Shown here: positions 1 to 9,540 of the stretch, piece by piece | Position numbering within the stretch: the first letter of the stretch is position 1 | How the letters are laid out: each line of letters opens with the position of its first letter | Assembly (NCBI GenBank): GCA_039931065.1 | Contig: JBDTSP010000008.1 | Span: 1 to 64,000 of the forward strand | DNA length: 64,000 bases | DNA from: CADEED01 sp039931065 | Lineage (GTDB): Bacteria > Pseudomonadota > Gammaproteobacteria > Steroidobacterales > Steroidobacteraceae | Reading direction: 5' to 3' | Made by a program: the position numbers and the translations under genes | The notes under the pieces: generated by a model | Databases searched by the model: none | What the model saw: only the letters and a program-made list of their open reading frames with translations | What the model was told of the DNA's origin: nothing

Positions 1-24
1 ACGGCGGTTAACGCATTGAATCGC

Positions 25-54
25 GTAATCCCGACTTTCCCCGCCTGACACCAC
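25..54 (-). repeat. REP-like repeat unit abutting the fliK stop codon
   Basis: A 30-base unit, read on the minus strand, starts GTGGTGTCAGGCGGGG and ends AAAGTCGGGATTAC. The same unit occurs as inverted pairs at 8062-8190 and 39506-39601. Its first base is shared with the fliK stop codon. A partner arm, if present, would lie left of the window. Confidence 0.8.
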
Positions 55-1274
55 TAGGCGTAGATGTCGAGCAGCGAGGTGCTGATGGCCTTGGCGCCGG
101 CTACCTCGGCATCTTCAGTCAGGGCACCAACGGCGGCCGGGCCCGACGATTTCTCGGAGCGGTTCTGGCCGCCCGACTGGTGCGAGACGCTGGCGTTTGA
201 AAGTTGCAGGCCCTGCGCACCGAGCAATTCCCGCAGGCGCGGCAGCGAAGCTTCGAGCACGTTGCGGGTTTCCGGGTGCGCCGCGCCGAAATGCACGCTG
301 GCCTCGCCATCGCGCACGGTGATCTGGATGTCGAGCGGCCCCAGATCCACCGGCACGAGCTTGAGTGACGCGGTCGATTCGCCGTCGCGCGCCATCATCA
401 CGAGCCGGTGCGACAGCGCATCCGCCCAACGTGCGTCGTGTACCGGGGTCGATAGCCGCGGACCCGCGGCGGGCGCCACCTCGGGGCCGCGCTTGGCGGC
501 CAGGTCGCCGAGCGCACTCATCCAGCCGTCGGCCGAAGGCTTGTCCTTCTCGGCGCCGTCAGTCTTGGCAGTCAACGCCGCGGCGAACGCGGTGACAGGA
601 TTCTGCGCGGCCGCAATCATGTCTGGCTTGACGCCGGCCGTTGCCGCCGCCGACGATCCGGGCGGCGCGACGTCGACGGGCGTGAGCTGCTCGGGCACCA
701 ATGCCTGCCGCATGAGCGAAATCGGCGTGCCTTGAGCGGCCTTGCCGTCGCCGCCCTGCCCCTGCGCTCCCTGTGACGCATCGCCCGGGTTGTTAGACCC
801 GGCCTGCGGCGCGAATACGCTCGGCGTCATCAGTTCCATCCAGTCCGCGTCTGCGCTTTCGGAGAGCTCGTCGGTATCCAGCAATTCCTCGGGAATCTCG
901 AGCTCGACTTCTCCCTGGGCTTTGATCACGGCATCGGCCCCGCTCTCACTGGCATCGGGCAGCAGCGTCGCGGCTTCATCGAGAATCTTGAGCATGGCCT
1001 CGGGCGACACGTCCATGGGCAGCGGTGCGACAGGCGTGTTCGTGCCGGCCGCCGTCTTCGGCTGCACCGGATTCTTCACCAGCAGCAATTGCGCCAGCGG
1101 CTGGGTCGGCAACGGGTCGATGAGCGAAGGCTCGAGCGGTGCACCCGCGCCCGCGAGCAGGTTCTGGAAGTCCGTGGGATTTTCACCCGGCGCCGCGGCC
1201 GCGCTGGCGTTGCTGTTGGACACGGGCGAAGAGCTCACCGGCGTCTCGGTCAATACGGTCTTGGCGCTCATCAT
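54..1274 (-). CDS. fliK: Flagellar hook-length control protein FliK
   Basis: FliK is the secreted ruler that sets hook length and switches the flagellar export gate from rod/hook to filament substrates. The 406-residue protein has a long low-complexity Ala/Pro/Gly-rich first part, as expected for the stretchable ruler. A conserved C-terminal hook-length domain follows at roughly residues 280-370, with the family motif LKLVPVDLGPLDI. It is the last complete gene of the fliEFGHIJK run and begins 3 bases after fliJ ends. Its TAG stop lies directly against a REP-like repeat. Identification rests on the C-terminal motif and gene order; the N-terminal part is not conserved in this family. Confidence 0.93.
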   Translation of the reverse strand: MMSAKTVLTETPVSSSPVSNSNASAAAAPGENPTDFQNLLAGAGAPLEPSLIDPLPTQPLAQLLLVKNPVQPKTAAGTNTPVAPLPMDVSPEAMLKILDEAATLLPDASESGADAVIKAQGEVELEIPEELLDTDELSESADADWMELMTPSVFAPQAGSNNPGDASQGAQGQGGDGKAAQGTPISLMRQALVPEQLTPVDVAPPGSSAAATAGVKPDMIAAAQNPVTAFAAALTAKTDGAEKDKPSADGWMSALGDLAAKRGPEVAPAAGPRLSTPVHDARWADALSHRLVMMARDGESTASLKLVPVDLGPLDIQITVRDGEASVHFGAAHPETRNVLEASLPRLRELLGAQGLQLSNASVSHQSGGQNRSEKSSGPAAVGALTEDAEVAGAKAISTSLLDIYA

Positions 1275-1277
1275 GGT

Positions 1278-1724
1278 CTACCTCTCGGCCTTGTGCGCGG
1301 CACCGCGCTGGGCCAGTTCGTCACTTTCGCGTTGGTCGCGCCGGTCTTCTTCGCGGCGCGCTTCGGTTTGCCAGCGATCCGCCAGCGTCTGCACGACCTG
1401 CGCGCGCTGCGCAGCCTCGCGCCAGGAATTGAGTTGTACGTCGCGCGCCGCGCGGGCCGCGGTCAGCACCTGGCGCTGCGCCACCAGTGCCTCGCCGAGC
1501 CGGGCCAGGAAGGCCTGGAATTCGCGGACGCCGGAGATATCCACGCCACCCGCGCCACGTTGCGCGAGCTGCTCTTCGTATTCGTTGCGATACCGTTCGA
1601 GCGCCACGAGCTTCTGCTCGGCCTCGATGGCGTCGCGTTCCGCTTCCGCCAGGCGCGCGGCAAGATCACGCTCGTTGCGTGTGGCGACCTGCTGCACGAG
1701 GTCGAGTTGTTCACCGCGGCTCAC
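1278..1724 (-). CDS. fliJ: Flagellar export chaperone/stalk protein FliJ
   Basis: FliJ is the coiled-coil stalk inside the FliI ATPase ring and helps couple ATP hydrolysis to the export gate. I start it at the GTG at 1724, which overlaps the fliI stop as GTGA and gives 148 residues, the usual family length. An upstream extension to 1847 is open but only shadows fliI. The protein is almost wholly charged helix rich in Glu, Arg, Gln and Ala with heptad character (for example the ERDLAARLAEAERDAIEAEQ segment). It is cotranscribed with fliI and fliK. Confidence 0.9.
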   Translation of the reverse strand: MSRGEQLDLVQQVATRNERDLAARLAEAERDAIEAEQKLVALERYRNEYEEQLAQRGAGGVDISGVREFQAFLARLGEALVAQRQVLTAARAARDVQLNSWREAAQRAQVVQTLADRWQTEARREEDRRDQRESDELAQRGAAHKAER

Positions 1725-3109
1725 GTCGCGCCTCCCAGACCCTGGGCATCGGCTTCGGCGAACATCTGCGCCAGCGCGCGCACGCTTTCGGCGTGACCGA
1801 CGCGCTCCTTGATGCCCTGCTGCAGGAATTTCTGCATCTTCGGCCACATTGCAATCGCCGCGTCCACGCGCGGATCGCTGCCACGTTGATAGGCGCCGAT
1901 GTTGATGAGGTCGCGATTTTGCTGATAGGTGGCGAGGGTGTGGCGGAACCTTCGCGCCAGGTCGAGGTGATCAGACGGGATGATGTCCTGCATGACGCGA
2001 CTGACCGACGCTTCGACGTCGATGGCGGGATACTGACCCGCCTCCGCGATGCGCCGCGACAACACGATGTGGCCATCGAGAATCGCGCGTGCGGCGTCGG
2101 CGATCGGATCCTGCGGATCGTCGCCTTCGGTGAGCACGGTGTAGAAGGCGGTTATCGAACCGCGTTCGGTGTTGCCATTGCCGGCGCGCTCGACCAGCGC
2201 CGGCATGCGCGCGAACACGGACGGCGGATAGCCTTTGGTGGCCGGCGCTTCGCCGATGGCGAGGCCGATCTCGCGTTGCGCCTGCGCGAAGCGTGTCAAC
2301 GAATCCATGATCAGCAGCACGCTGTGGCCGCGATCGCGAAAATATTCGGCGACCGCCGTGGCCAGCCACGCACCATGCAGTCGCATGAGCGGCGGATTGT
2401 CTGCCGGGGACGCAACTACCACGGCGCGGCGGCGCCCTTCGGGCCCGAGGATGCGCTCAACGAATTCCTTCACTTCACGGCCGCGCTCGCCGATGAGCCC
2501 GACGACGATGATGTCGGCGCTCGTATAGCGAGCCATCATGCCTAACAAGACGGATTTGCCGACGCCCGAACCTGCGAACAGGCCGATGCGCTGCCCGCGC
2601 CCGACGGTCAGCAGCGCATTGATCGAACGCACGCCGACATCCAGCGGCTGTTCGATGGGTTTGCGCATCAGGGGATTGATCGACTGGCCAAGCAGCTTCA
2701 CGCGGTCGTCGCCGACCAGCGGGCCCAGCCCGTCCAGCGGCGAACCGGTGCCATCGACGATGCGGCCCAGCATGCCCGGCCCCACCTTGACGGAGCCGGC
2801 GCGCTGCCGCGGAATCACGCGCGCACTGGGCGCGAGTCCTTGCATGTCGCTGGTCGGCATCAAGAGCAGTCTCTCTTCGGCGAAGCCGACGACTTCGGCT
2901 TCGACGCGCGAGCCGTCGGCCGCGAGCAGATCGCAGATGTCGCCCACGGCGGCCTGGCAACCGGTTGCTTCCAGGGCGAGCCCCACCATGCGGGTCAACG
3001 TGCCCTCGACCGCGGGCGGCAGCAACGCCTGCGCGCGCTTGGTCTGCAACGCCATGCGTTCGCGCCACATGCCGGCGCGATTCACGGTGAGTTGCGCCTG
3101 CGGAATCAT
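1721..3109 (-). CDS. fliI: Flagellum-specific export ATPase FliI
   Basis: FliI is the hexameric cytoplasmic ATPase of the flagellar type III export apparatus, homologous to the F1 beta subunit. The 462-residue protein has an N-terminal beta-barrel part and then the Walker A loop AGSGVGKS at residues 179-186. The Walker B strand VLLIMDSLTR lies near residue 265, and the family block GYPPSVFARMP follows. Length and motifs are normal. It overlaps fliH by 4 bases (ATGA) and fliJ by 4 (GTGA), indicating translational coupling of the three soluble export components. FliH is expected to hold it inactive until it docks. Confidence 0.97.
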   Translation of the reverse strand: MIPQAQLTVNRAGMWRERMALQTKRAQALLPPAVEGTLTRMVGLALEATGCQAAVGDICDLLAADGSRVEAEVVGFAEERLLLMPTSDMQGLAPSARVIPRQRAGSVKVGPGMLGRIVDGTGSPLDGLGPLVGDDRVKLLGQSINPLMRKPIEQPLDVGVRSINALLTVGRGQRIGLFAGSGVGKSVLLGMMARYTSADIIVVGLIGERGREVKEFVERILGPEGRRRAVVVASPADNPPLMRLHGAWLATAVAEYFRDRGHSVLLIMDSLTRFAQAQREIGLAIGEAPATKGYPPSVFARMPALVERAGNGNTERGSITAFYTVLTEGDDPQDPIADAARAILDGHIVLSRRIAEAGQYPAIDVEASVSRVMQDIIPSDHLDLARRFRHTLATYQQNRDLINIGAYQRGSDPRVDAAIAMWPKMQKFLQQGIKERVGHAESVRALAQMFAEADAQGLGGAT

Positions 3110-3822
3110 GCCGGGCTCCCGGTGTCGATCGTGCCTTCGGCATCGTCGGCGTCATCGGTCTTGGGGCCACGCTCGCGCGCCGGACCGCCTTCGCCAAGCA
3201 GCGTATTGATCGCGTCGGCGACGCGCGATTCGAGCCGTGCGTCGATGCTCGAAGTCGCGGTGGTGATACGGCAGCCGCCGCGTGCCAGCAACGGGTCTTC
3301 CTTGAGAATCCATTCGGATTCGCCGGCGGGCGTCGCGAGCTTCGCGCGCACGATCGCCGCGTCGTCCGGATGCAGATGTACTTTCATGTCGCGCGTCGCG
3401 AGCGGCAACAGACCGACCGTGTGCCGGATGATGCCGATGATTTGCGATGGATCGATGCGCAATTCGCGCCGCACCAGGTGCTTGGCGATGATCAGCGAGA
3501 GCTTCGTGAGCTCCTGCTCCATGGCCGTATCGAGCTGATCGAGCGGCTTGGCCAGCGTGCCGAGGATCGCCTCGAGCGCCGCGTATTTGACATTGGCATC
3601 GTTGATCCGCGCCGCGAGTTCGGCTTCGCCGCGACGCACGCCCTCGACGTGTCCGGCGGCGAGCCCCTGTTCCCAGGCATCGCGTTCGACGGCCTCGAGA
3701 TGCATGACGTTGACGCCCGCGCCGCGCCGCTGCACCAGCGGTCCTTCGACCGCCGGCAGGTCCCAGCGGGCAATGGCGGCCTGCTCCGCATTCGATATTT
3801 CTTCGGTCTTGGAGGTCTTCAT
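3106..3822 (-). CDS. fliH: Flagellar assembly protein FliH
   Basis: FliH is the dimeric regulator and stator-like partner of FliI; it links the ATPase to the C-ring and inhibits free FliI. The 238-residue protein has a variable N-terminus, a Glu/Ala-rich helix around residues 60-115, and the conserved C-terminal FliH domain with IAKHLVRRELRIDPSQI and LHPDDAAIV. It sits between fliG and fliI, as in most flagellar operons, and its stop overlaps the fliI start. The fold is too divergent for residue-level claims, but context and the C-terminal block are clear. Confidence 0.92.
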   Translation of the reverse strand: MKTSKTEEISNAEQAAIARWDLPAVEGPLVQRRGAGVNVMHLEAVERDAWEQGLAAGHVEGVRRGEAELAARINDANVKYAALEAILGTLAKPLDQLDTAMEQELTKLSLIIAKHLVRRELRIDPSQIIGIIRHTVGLLPLATRDMKVHLHPDDAAIVRAKLATPAGESEWILKEDPLLARGGCRITTATSSIDARLESRVADAINTLLGEGGPARERGPKTDDADDAEGTIDTGSPA

Positions 3823-3834
3823 GGGTACCGGCAG

Positions 3835-4929
3835 TTAGACCATTCTCTCGCCGCCACCGGCGCCGAGGGAGATCGTGCCGGCATCGGCGAGCTTGCGGGC
3901 GGCGATCAGGATTTCCTTCTGCGCCGCTTCGACTTCGGACAACTTCACGGGGCCCTTGGCCTCCAGGTCGTCCTTCATCATTTCGGCCGCGCGCTGCGAC
4001 ATGTTCTTGAAGATCTTCGCCTTCAAGGTTTCGTCCGCGCCCTTGAGCGCGATCAGGAGTTTGTCGGCCGGCACCTGGCGCAGCAGCTCCTGCATGCCGC
4101 GATCGTCGACCTTCTGCAGGTCGTCGAAGATGAACATCAGGTCCTGGATCTTCTGCGAGAGCTGTTCGTTGACCTTCGCCAGATCACCCATGATCAGGTT
4201 GCTCTGCTCGCCCTTGACGAGATTCATGATGGCGGCCGCGACCTTCGGACCACCCATCGTGGAGGTCTTGCTGGAACTCGCGCCGCTGAAACTCTTTTCG
4301 ATCATCTCGTCGAGTTCGGAGAGCGCCGTCGGCCGGACGCCGTCCATGGTGGCGACGCGGATCACGAGATCCGAGCGCATCACCTCCGGCAGGAAATTGA
4401 GCACCTCGGCTGCCTGGTCGGGCTCGAGATACGACAACACGATCGAAATGATCTGCGGATGCTCGTTGCGCACCAGCTCCGCGACCTGTTTGGAATCCAT
4501 CCACTTGAGGGCTTCGAGGCCCTTGCGGCGGCTGGTGATCGGGATGCGATCCATCAGCGTCGCGGCCTTGTCGTCGCCGAGCGCATTGACCAGCACCTTG
4601 CGGACGAAATCTTCGCCACCGACCCCGACGCTGGTTTGCTTTTCGACGCCATTGCTGAAGTCGCTGAGTACCTTCGAAACTTCCTCGCGCGAAACATTGG
4701 CAAGATCGGCCATCGCCTTGCCGAGCTGCTGGACTTCCTTGGCGCCCATGTGGCGCAGGATTTCCGCCGCCTCGGTTTCACCCAGGGTCAAAAGCAGGAT
4801 TGCTGCGCGCTCGACGCCGGTACGCTTGGGCCCCACCGGCGCGGCCGCCTTCTTCTCGGCGGGTTTTGCCGCGCCAGCTTTCGCGCCAGCCTTCGGAGCG
4901 GCGCCTTTCTTGGCGGCGGCTTCAGCCAT
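3835..4929 (-). CDS. fliG: Flagellar motor switch protein FliG
   Basis: FliG is the C-ring protein that contacts the MotA/B-type stators and generates torque, with FliM and FliN below it and FliF above. The 364-residue protein has the middle-domain EHPQ motif (VRNEHPQIISI) and a C-terminal torque helix block, NMSQRAAEMMKDDLEAKG, carrying the conserved Arg and paired Asp. It is about 30 residues longer than the E. coli protein because of an N-terminal Ala/Lys-rich stretch (residues 2-36) before the usual start region TGVERAAILLLTLG. Its start overlaps the fliF end by 8 bases. The extension is probably unstructured and lineage-specific. Confidence 0.97.
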   Translation of the reverse strand: MAEAAAKKGAAPKAGAKAGAAKPAEKKAAAPVGPKRTGVERAAILLLTLGETEAAEILRHMGAKEVQQLGKAMADLANVSREEVSKVLSDFSNGVEKQTSVGVGGEDFVRKVLVNALGDDKAATLMDRIPITSRRKGLEALKWMDSKQVAELVRNEHPQIISIVLSYLEPDQAAEVLNFLPEVMRSDLVIRVATMDGVRPTALSELDEMIEKSFSGASSSKTSTMGGPKVAAAIMNLVKGEQSNLIMGDLAKVNEQLSQKIQDLMFIFDDLQKVDDRGMQELLRQVPADKLLIALKGADETLKAKIFKNMSQRAAEMMKDDLEAKGPVKLSEVEAAQKEILIAARKLADAGTISLGAGGGERMV

Positions 4930-6562
4930 CGGTCGAAACCCACGTCTTCACGACCTGGGCGACCCGTTTCGGATCCTGCGAGACCAGACCGCGCGCCTGC
5001 GCGACCTGCTGTTCATAGGCAAGGCCGGGCGCCTCACCCGCGCCGGCCGCGCCGCCGCCCGGGCCGAGCAATAGCGGCTGCTGGCGCGCCTGCGCCAGCA
5101 AGCCCTTCGAGAGTGGTTTCAGCACGCTGAAAATGATGAGCAACACGACGACGATGCCGCCTAACAACTTGGCGAGATCCTGCACCCAGGCTTTTTCCCA
5201 GAACGGCTGTGTTTCGAGCTCGCCCTCGGGCACGGCCGGCGTACCGAGGAAGGACGAATTGACCACGTTCACCGTGTCGCCGCGGGTCGCGTCGAAACCG
5301 ACGGCATCCTTGACGAGTGCGGTGAGCCGTTCGACCTGGTCGGCCGGCAGCGGAGTTTCGGTGACCTTGCCGTCCGCCGCGGTGGTGCGGAGATTGTCGA
5401 TGAGCACGGCCACCGACAGGCGCGTGACGCGCCCCGCCGGCGTGCGCGTGTAGGCCATGGTGCGGTCGATTTCGTAGTTGCGGGTCGACTGTCTGGATTT
5501 GGAATCGGGACCGGTCACTTCGGTGCCGGCCGCATTGTTAGGCGCAGTGCCAGCCGCTCCTGGCGGGTTCGCCCCGCTCTGCGCGACCGTGGGGGTTGCG
5601 CCGGGCGGCAATGCGACGCCGGGCTGCGGCGGCTGATTGGTGAGCGCGCCGGGCACACCGCCCGCGCCGCTGCCACCGTTCTTGGCGGCGTCTTCGGAGG
5701 TCGATTCGCTGCGTACCACCTGGCTCTGCGGGTTGTACTGCTCGCGGGTCTGTTCGGTGGTCGCCATGTCGACCTGCGCCACGACTTGTGCGCGCACGCG
5801 TCCGGGACCCACGAGCGGAGTGATCATTTCCTGGATGCGGTTCGCGTACGACTCTTCGAGCCGGTGTGCGAACTCGAACATCTTGTCGCGCATGCCGATG
5901 TCGCTGTTGCTGTCGGGCGAGGACAACAGGCGTCCCGCCTGGTCGACCACGGTGACCTGCGCGGCCGACATCTCGGGGATGCTCGACGCCACGAGATTTG
6001 CGATCGCCTGAACCTGTTCTTCATCGAGACGGCGCCCGGCCTTCAGTTGCAGGAAGACGGAAGCCGAGCCCGGCCGGCGATCGCTGACGAAAGCCGACTG
6101 GCGCGACATCGCCAGGTGCACGCGCGCGCCCTGGACGTTCTGCAGCGAGGCGATCGTGCGGGCCAGTTCAGTTTCCAGCGCATGCTGGTAACGGGCATTT
6201 TCCATGAACTGGCTGACGCCGAAGCCCGGATCCTTGGTCATCGCGTTCACACCACCGCCGCTTTCCGGCAAGCCCTGCGCGGCGAGCTTAAGGCGCGCCG
6301 ATGCGAGTTGTTCGGCCGGCACGCTGACGGAATTTCCACCGCCTTCGAGCTTGTAGGGAATCCGCGCGCTGTCGAGCGCCTGCGTGATCTGCGCGGCCTC
6401 TTCGGGCGGGAGGTTCGCGTATAGCAGGCTGTAGGTAGGGCCGATCGCCCACAACATCACACCCACGCCGACCGCGATTGCAGCGGCCACGCCTACCAGC
6501 AGCATCAGCGGCTTCAGGCCACTGACGATGCGCGGTCCGGCACCCGTCATTTCTCCAGCCAT
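4922..6562 (-). CDS. fliF: Flagellar MS-ring protein FliF
   Basis: FliF forms the MS-ring in the inner membrane on which the rotor and export gate are built. The 546-residue protein has one membrane helix near the N-terminus (about residues 17-40) and a second near residue 460-480 (GGIVVVLLIIFSVL). Ring-building periplasmic domains lie between them (ALDSARIPYKLEGGGNSVSV region). A Pro/Gly/Ala-rich loop around residues 290-345 separates the ring-building motifs from the second helix. The extreme C-terminus, which binds FliG, overlaps the fliG start, so the two rotor proteins are translationally coupled. Confidence 0.97.
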   Translation of the reverse strand: MAGEMTGAGPRIVSGLKPLMLLVGVAAAIAVGVGVMLWAIGPTYSLLYANLPPEEAAQITQALDSARIPYKLEGGGNSVSVPAEQLASARLKLAAQGLPESGGGVNAMTKDPGFGVSQFMENARYQHALETELARTIASLQNVQGARVHLAMSRQSAFVSDRRPGSASVFLQLKAGRRLDEEQVQAIANLVASSIPEMSAAQVTVVDQAGRLLSSPDSNSDIGMRDKMFEFAHRLEESYANRIQEMITPLVGPGRVRAQVVAQVDMATTEQTREQYNPQSQVVRSESTSEDAAKNGGSGAGGVPGALTNQPPQPGVALPPGATPTVAQSGANPPGAAGTAPNNAAGTEVTGPDSKSRQSTRNYEIDRTMAYTRTPAGRVTRLSVAVLIDNLRTTAADGKVTETPLPADQVERLTALVKDAVGFDATRGDTVNVVNSSFLGTPAVPEGELETQPFWEKAWVQDLAKLLGGIVVVLLIIFSVLKPLSKGLLAQARQQPLLLGPGGGAAGAGEAPGLAYEQQVAQARGLVSQDPKRVAQVVKTWVSTDG

Positions 6563-6582
6563 CGTCTAATTCCTTATGCCGC

Positions 6583-6924
6583 TCACAGCGGCATGTTCAT
6601 GATTTCGCGGTACGCATCGACGAACTTGTTGCGCACCTCGGCCAACGCGCGAAACGACACGTTGGCCTTCTGCATTTCGAGCATTACCTGCGGCAATTCG
6701 ACGCCCGGCACGCCGCGCTCGAACTTCGTCGCAAGGTCGCTGGCTTTCGTCTGAGTGGCATTAACCTTTTCGAGCCCCTGCTTCAGGATGTTCGCGAAGC
6801 CAGAGTCCGCCGCACCGGGTGCGGTCGGCGCGGCACCACCCATTCCGCCGATGGCGCCACCCTTGGCGGCGCCGGCGATATTGCGGATCTGCGCGAGAAC
6901 GCGGTCGATTTCCATCTGGCTCAT
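6583..6924 (-). CDS. fliE: Flagellar hook-basal body protein FliE
   Basis: FliE is the small export substrate that joins the MS-ring and export gate to the proximal rod. The 113-residue protein has a Gly/Ala-rich N-terminus and the conserved C-terminal block beginning near residue 70 (LPQVMLEMQKANVSFRALAE, ending AYREIMNMPL). It begins the fliEFGHIJK operon, 40 bases after the stop of the upstream sigma-54 activator gene. I found no clear sigma-54 or sigma-28 site in that gap, so it is probably cotranscribed with the activator or driven from inside it. Confidence 0.95.
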   Translation of the reverse strand: MSQMEIDRVLAQIRNIAGAAKGGAIGGMGGAAPTAPGAADSGFANILKQGLEKVNATQTKASDLATKFERGVPGVELPQVMLEMQKANVSFRALAEVRNKFVDAYREIMNMPL

Positions 6925-6964
6925 GGGACAACTCCCTGCAAGGTCGAATCGGTCGTCGAACTAA

Positions 6965-7945
6965 TCAGGCTGCGGGCACTTCGACGCCGGTGCTGCGAAT
7001 GCGCGCCAGCTTGTAACGCAAAGTGCGCGGGCTGATTCCCAGCTTCTCGGCCACCTCACGGCGGCTGCCGTGCGCGGCGCGCAACGCCTCGAGGATCACG
7101 TCGCGCTCGGCGCGTTCGCGCGTCTGCTGCAGGATCGGCGATTCATTCGCGCCGATGTCGATGTGTGTCGGCTGCTTCTCGAACAGGATGTGTTCGGCTT
7201 CGATGACGTTGCCCTCATTGAGGACCAGCGCGCGTTGCAGCAGGTTGTCGAGCTCGCGCACGTTGCCGGGCCAGCTGTAGGTCAGCAGCAAATGCGCCAC
7301 GTCGGCGGATAACGCGGGAATACGCTGTCCGGTGCGGGCGCGATGCGCCAGCAGATGCGTGGCGAGCGGCAGGATGTCGTCGCGGCGGTCGCGCAGGGGC
7401 GAGAGCGCGAGGGGGAATACGTTGAGACGGTAGTAGAGATCTTCGCGGAAGCGGCCGGCGGCGACTTCGCCGCGCAGGTTGCGATTGGTGGTGGCGATCA
7501 CCCGGACGTCGAGCGCCAACGCTTCGCTGCCGCCAATACGTTCGACTTCTCGCTCCTGCAGTACGCGCAGCAACTTTGCCTGCAGCGACAACGGCATCTC
7601 GGTGATTTCGTCGAGTAGCAGTGTGCCACCCTGGGCCTGTTCGAATTTTCCGGCGTGCGCGGCATGCGCCCCGGTGAACGAACCCTTCTCATAGCCGAAC
7701 AACATTGCTTCGAGCATGTTTTCGGGAATGGCCGCGCAGTTGACCGCGATGAAATTCGACTTCGCGCGCGGGCTCGAACGGTGGATGAGGCGCGCGAGGA
7801 CTTCCTTGCCGGTGCCGGATTCCCCGACGATCAGCACGGTGCAGTCGGTGACCGCGACGCGGCGTGCGAGCGCGATGATCAGTAGCGACGAATTGTCGAC
7901 CGCAACCGGCTCCATGGATTCGCGCAAGTTCATTTCAGTGCCCAT
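6965..7945 (-). CDS. fleR: Sigma-54 activator, FleR/FlrC-like, without receiver domain
   Basis: This is a bacterial enhancer-binding protein that remodels sigma-54 RNA polymerase using ATP. By position (between a FleQ-like activator and fliE) it corresponds to FleR/FlrC, which drives hook and basal-body genes. The 326 residues comprise an AAA+ domain starting near residue 20, with Walker A GESGTGKE, loop 1 GSFTGA, Walker B GGTLLLDEI, and a C-terminal Fis-type helix-turn-helix (GSRREVAEKLGISPRTLRYK). The N-terminal phospho-receiver domain of classical FleR is absent, and no FleS-like kinase gene lies next to it. The start follows a GAGG ribosome site. A sigma-54 promoter lies 48 bases upstream. 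Regulation by a partner protein rather than phosphorylation is inferred. Confidence 0.88.
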   Translation of the reverse strand: MGTEMNLRESMEPVAVDNSSLLIIALARRVAVTDCTVLIVGESGTGKEVLARLIHRSSPRAKSNFIAVNCAAIPENMLEAMLFGYEKGSFTGAHAAHAGKFEQAQGGTLLLDEITEMPLSLQAKLLRVLQEREVERIGGSEALALDVRVIATTNRNLRGEVAAGRFREDLYYRLNVFPLALSPLRDRRDDILPLATHLLAHRARTGQRIPALSADVAHLLLTYSWPGNVRELDNLLQRALVLNEGNVIEAEHILFEKQPTHIDIGANESPILQQTRERAERDVILEALRAAHGSRREVAEKLGISPRTLRYKLARIRSTGVEVPAA

Positions 7946-7992
7946 CTCGAAACCTCAACTCGTTCTGCCGAAGGCGGCCAACGATTGCAGTT

Positions 7993-8007
7993 GCAAGAGC
8001 TGTGCCC
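7993..8007 (-). promoter_or_regulatory. Sigma-54 promoter of the FleR-like gene
   Basis: The minus strand reads GGGCAC, five bases, then TTGC, which differs from the TGGCAC-N5-TTGC consensus at one position and keeps the GG and GC elements. Transcription would begin near 7981, about 36 bases before the start codon at 7945. This fits control by the upstream FleQ-like activator. Confidence 0.75.
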
Positions 8008-8061
8008 GCCGGATCACGTGACGGGCTTCACACGAATGTCGGGAATCTGGCGGTGGTTAGG

Positions 8062-8189
8062 GGTGTCAGGCGGGGAAAGTCGGGATAACTGAGGTGCTCG
8101 CGGCGATTCCGCAGCGTTCGGAGTTCGGCGAATGGGAAAGGAGGAAAAAGTTTGCCGGCCGTTATCCCGACTTTCCCCGCCTGACACCA

Positions 8190-8190
<1 letters not shown>
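8062..8190. repeat. REPIN-like inverted repeat pair
   Basis: The left arm at 8062-8089 (plus strand) and the right arm at 8161-8188 (minus strand) are perfect 28-base inverted copies of the REP-like unit, starting GGTGTCAGGCGGGG. The 71-base spacer has no coding potential I can recognise. The right arm touches the TAG stop of the FleQ-like gene. The pair occupies the slot where fleS lies in Pseudomonas-type clusters. Long single-stranded folding into a hairpin is possible and could also affect transcript ends. Confidence 0.85.
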
Positions 8191-9296
<1,106 letters not shown>

Positions 9297-9540
9297 GGCA
9301 TTCGCTCCCAAGATTTCTGCATGGCGCGCGGTTCCATCGCTGTGCGCACTGATGCATTCGACTGGTTGCACGATCTCTCCTCTCTCGCGAGTATCTTCGC
9401 GCCATCGCGTCCGAAGAAAACGTGATGCGCCGTGCATCTTCGCAGATCGAGGAACGTGTTCCCCTAACAACTTTCCGAAGTGAGTAAGGGAAAGTACGCG
9501 CTCAGGGGGAATCCCTTAGTGAAAAATACCTAGCGATTTT
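9297..9540. other. Untranslated region between the PilZ-like gene and fleQ
   Basis: The stretch is AT-richer than its surroundings near 9485-9540. It contains a GAAAAAT/ATTTTTC hairpin (9521-9527 with 9536-9542) that reaches into the end of the PilZ-like gene, and a TAAGGG/CCCTTA pair. It also carries one copy of the octamer CCTAACAA at 9463. I see no convincing sigma-54, sigma-28 or sigma-70 promoter. The hairpins could be a weak terminator or operator sites for the fleQ promoter. Confidence 0.4.
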
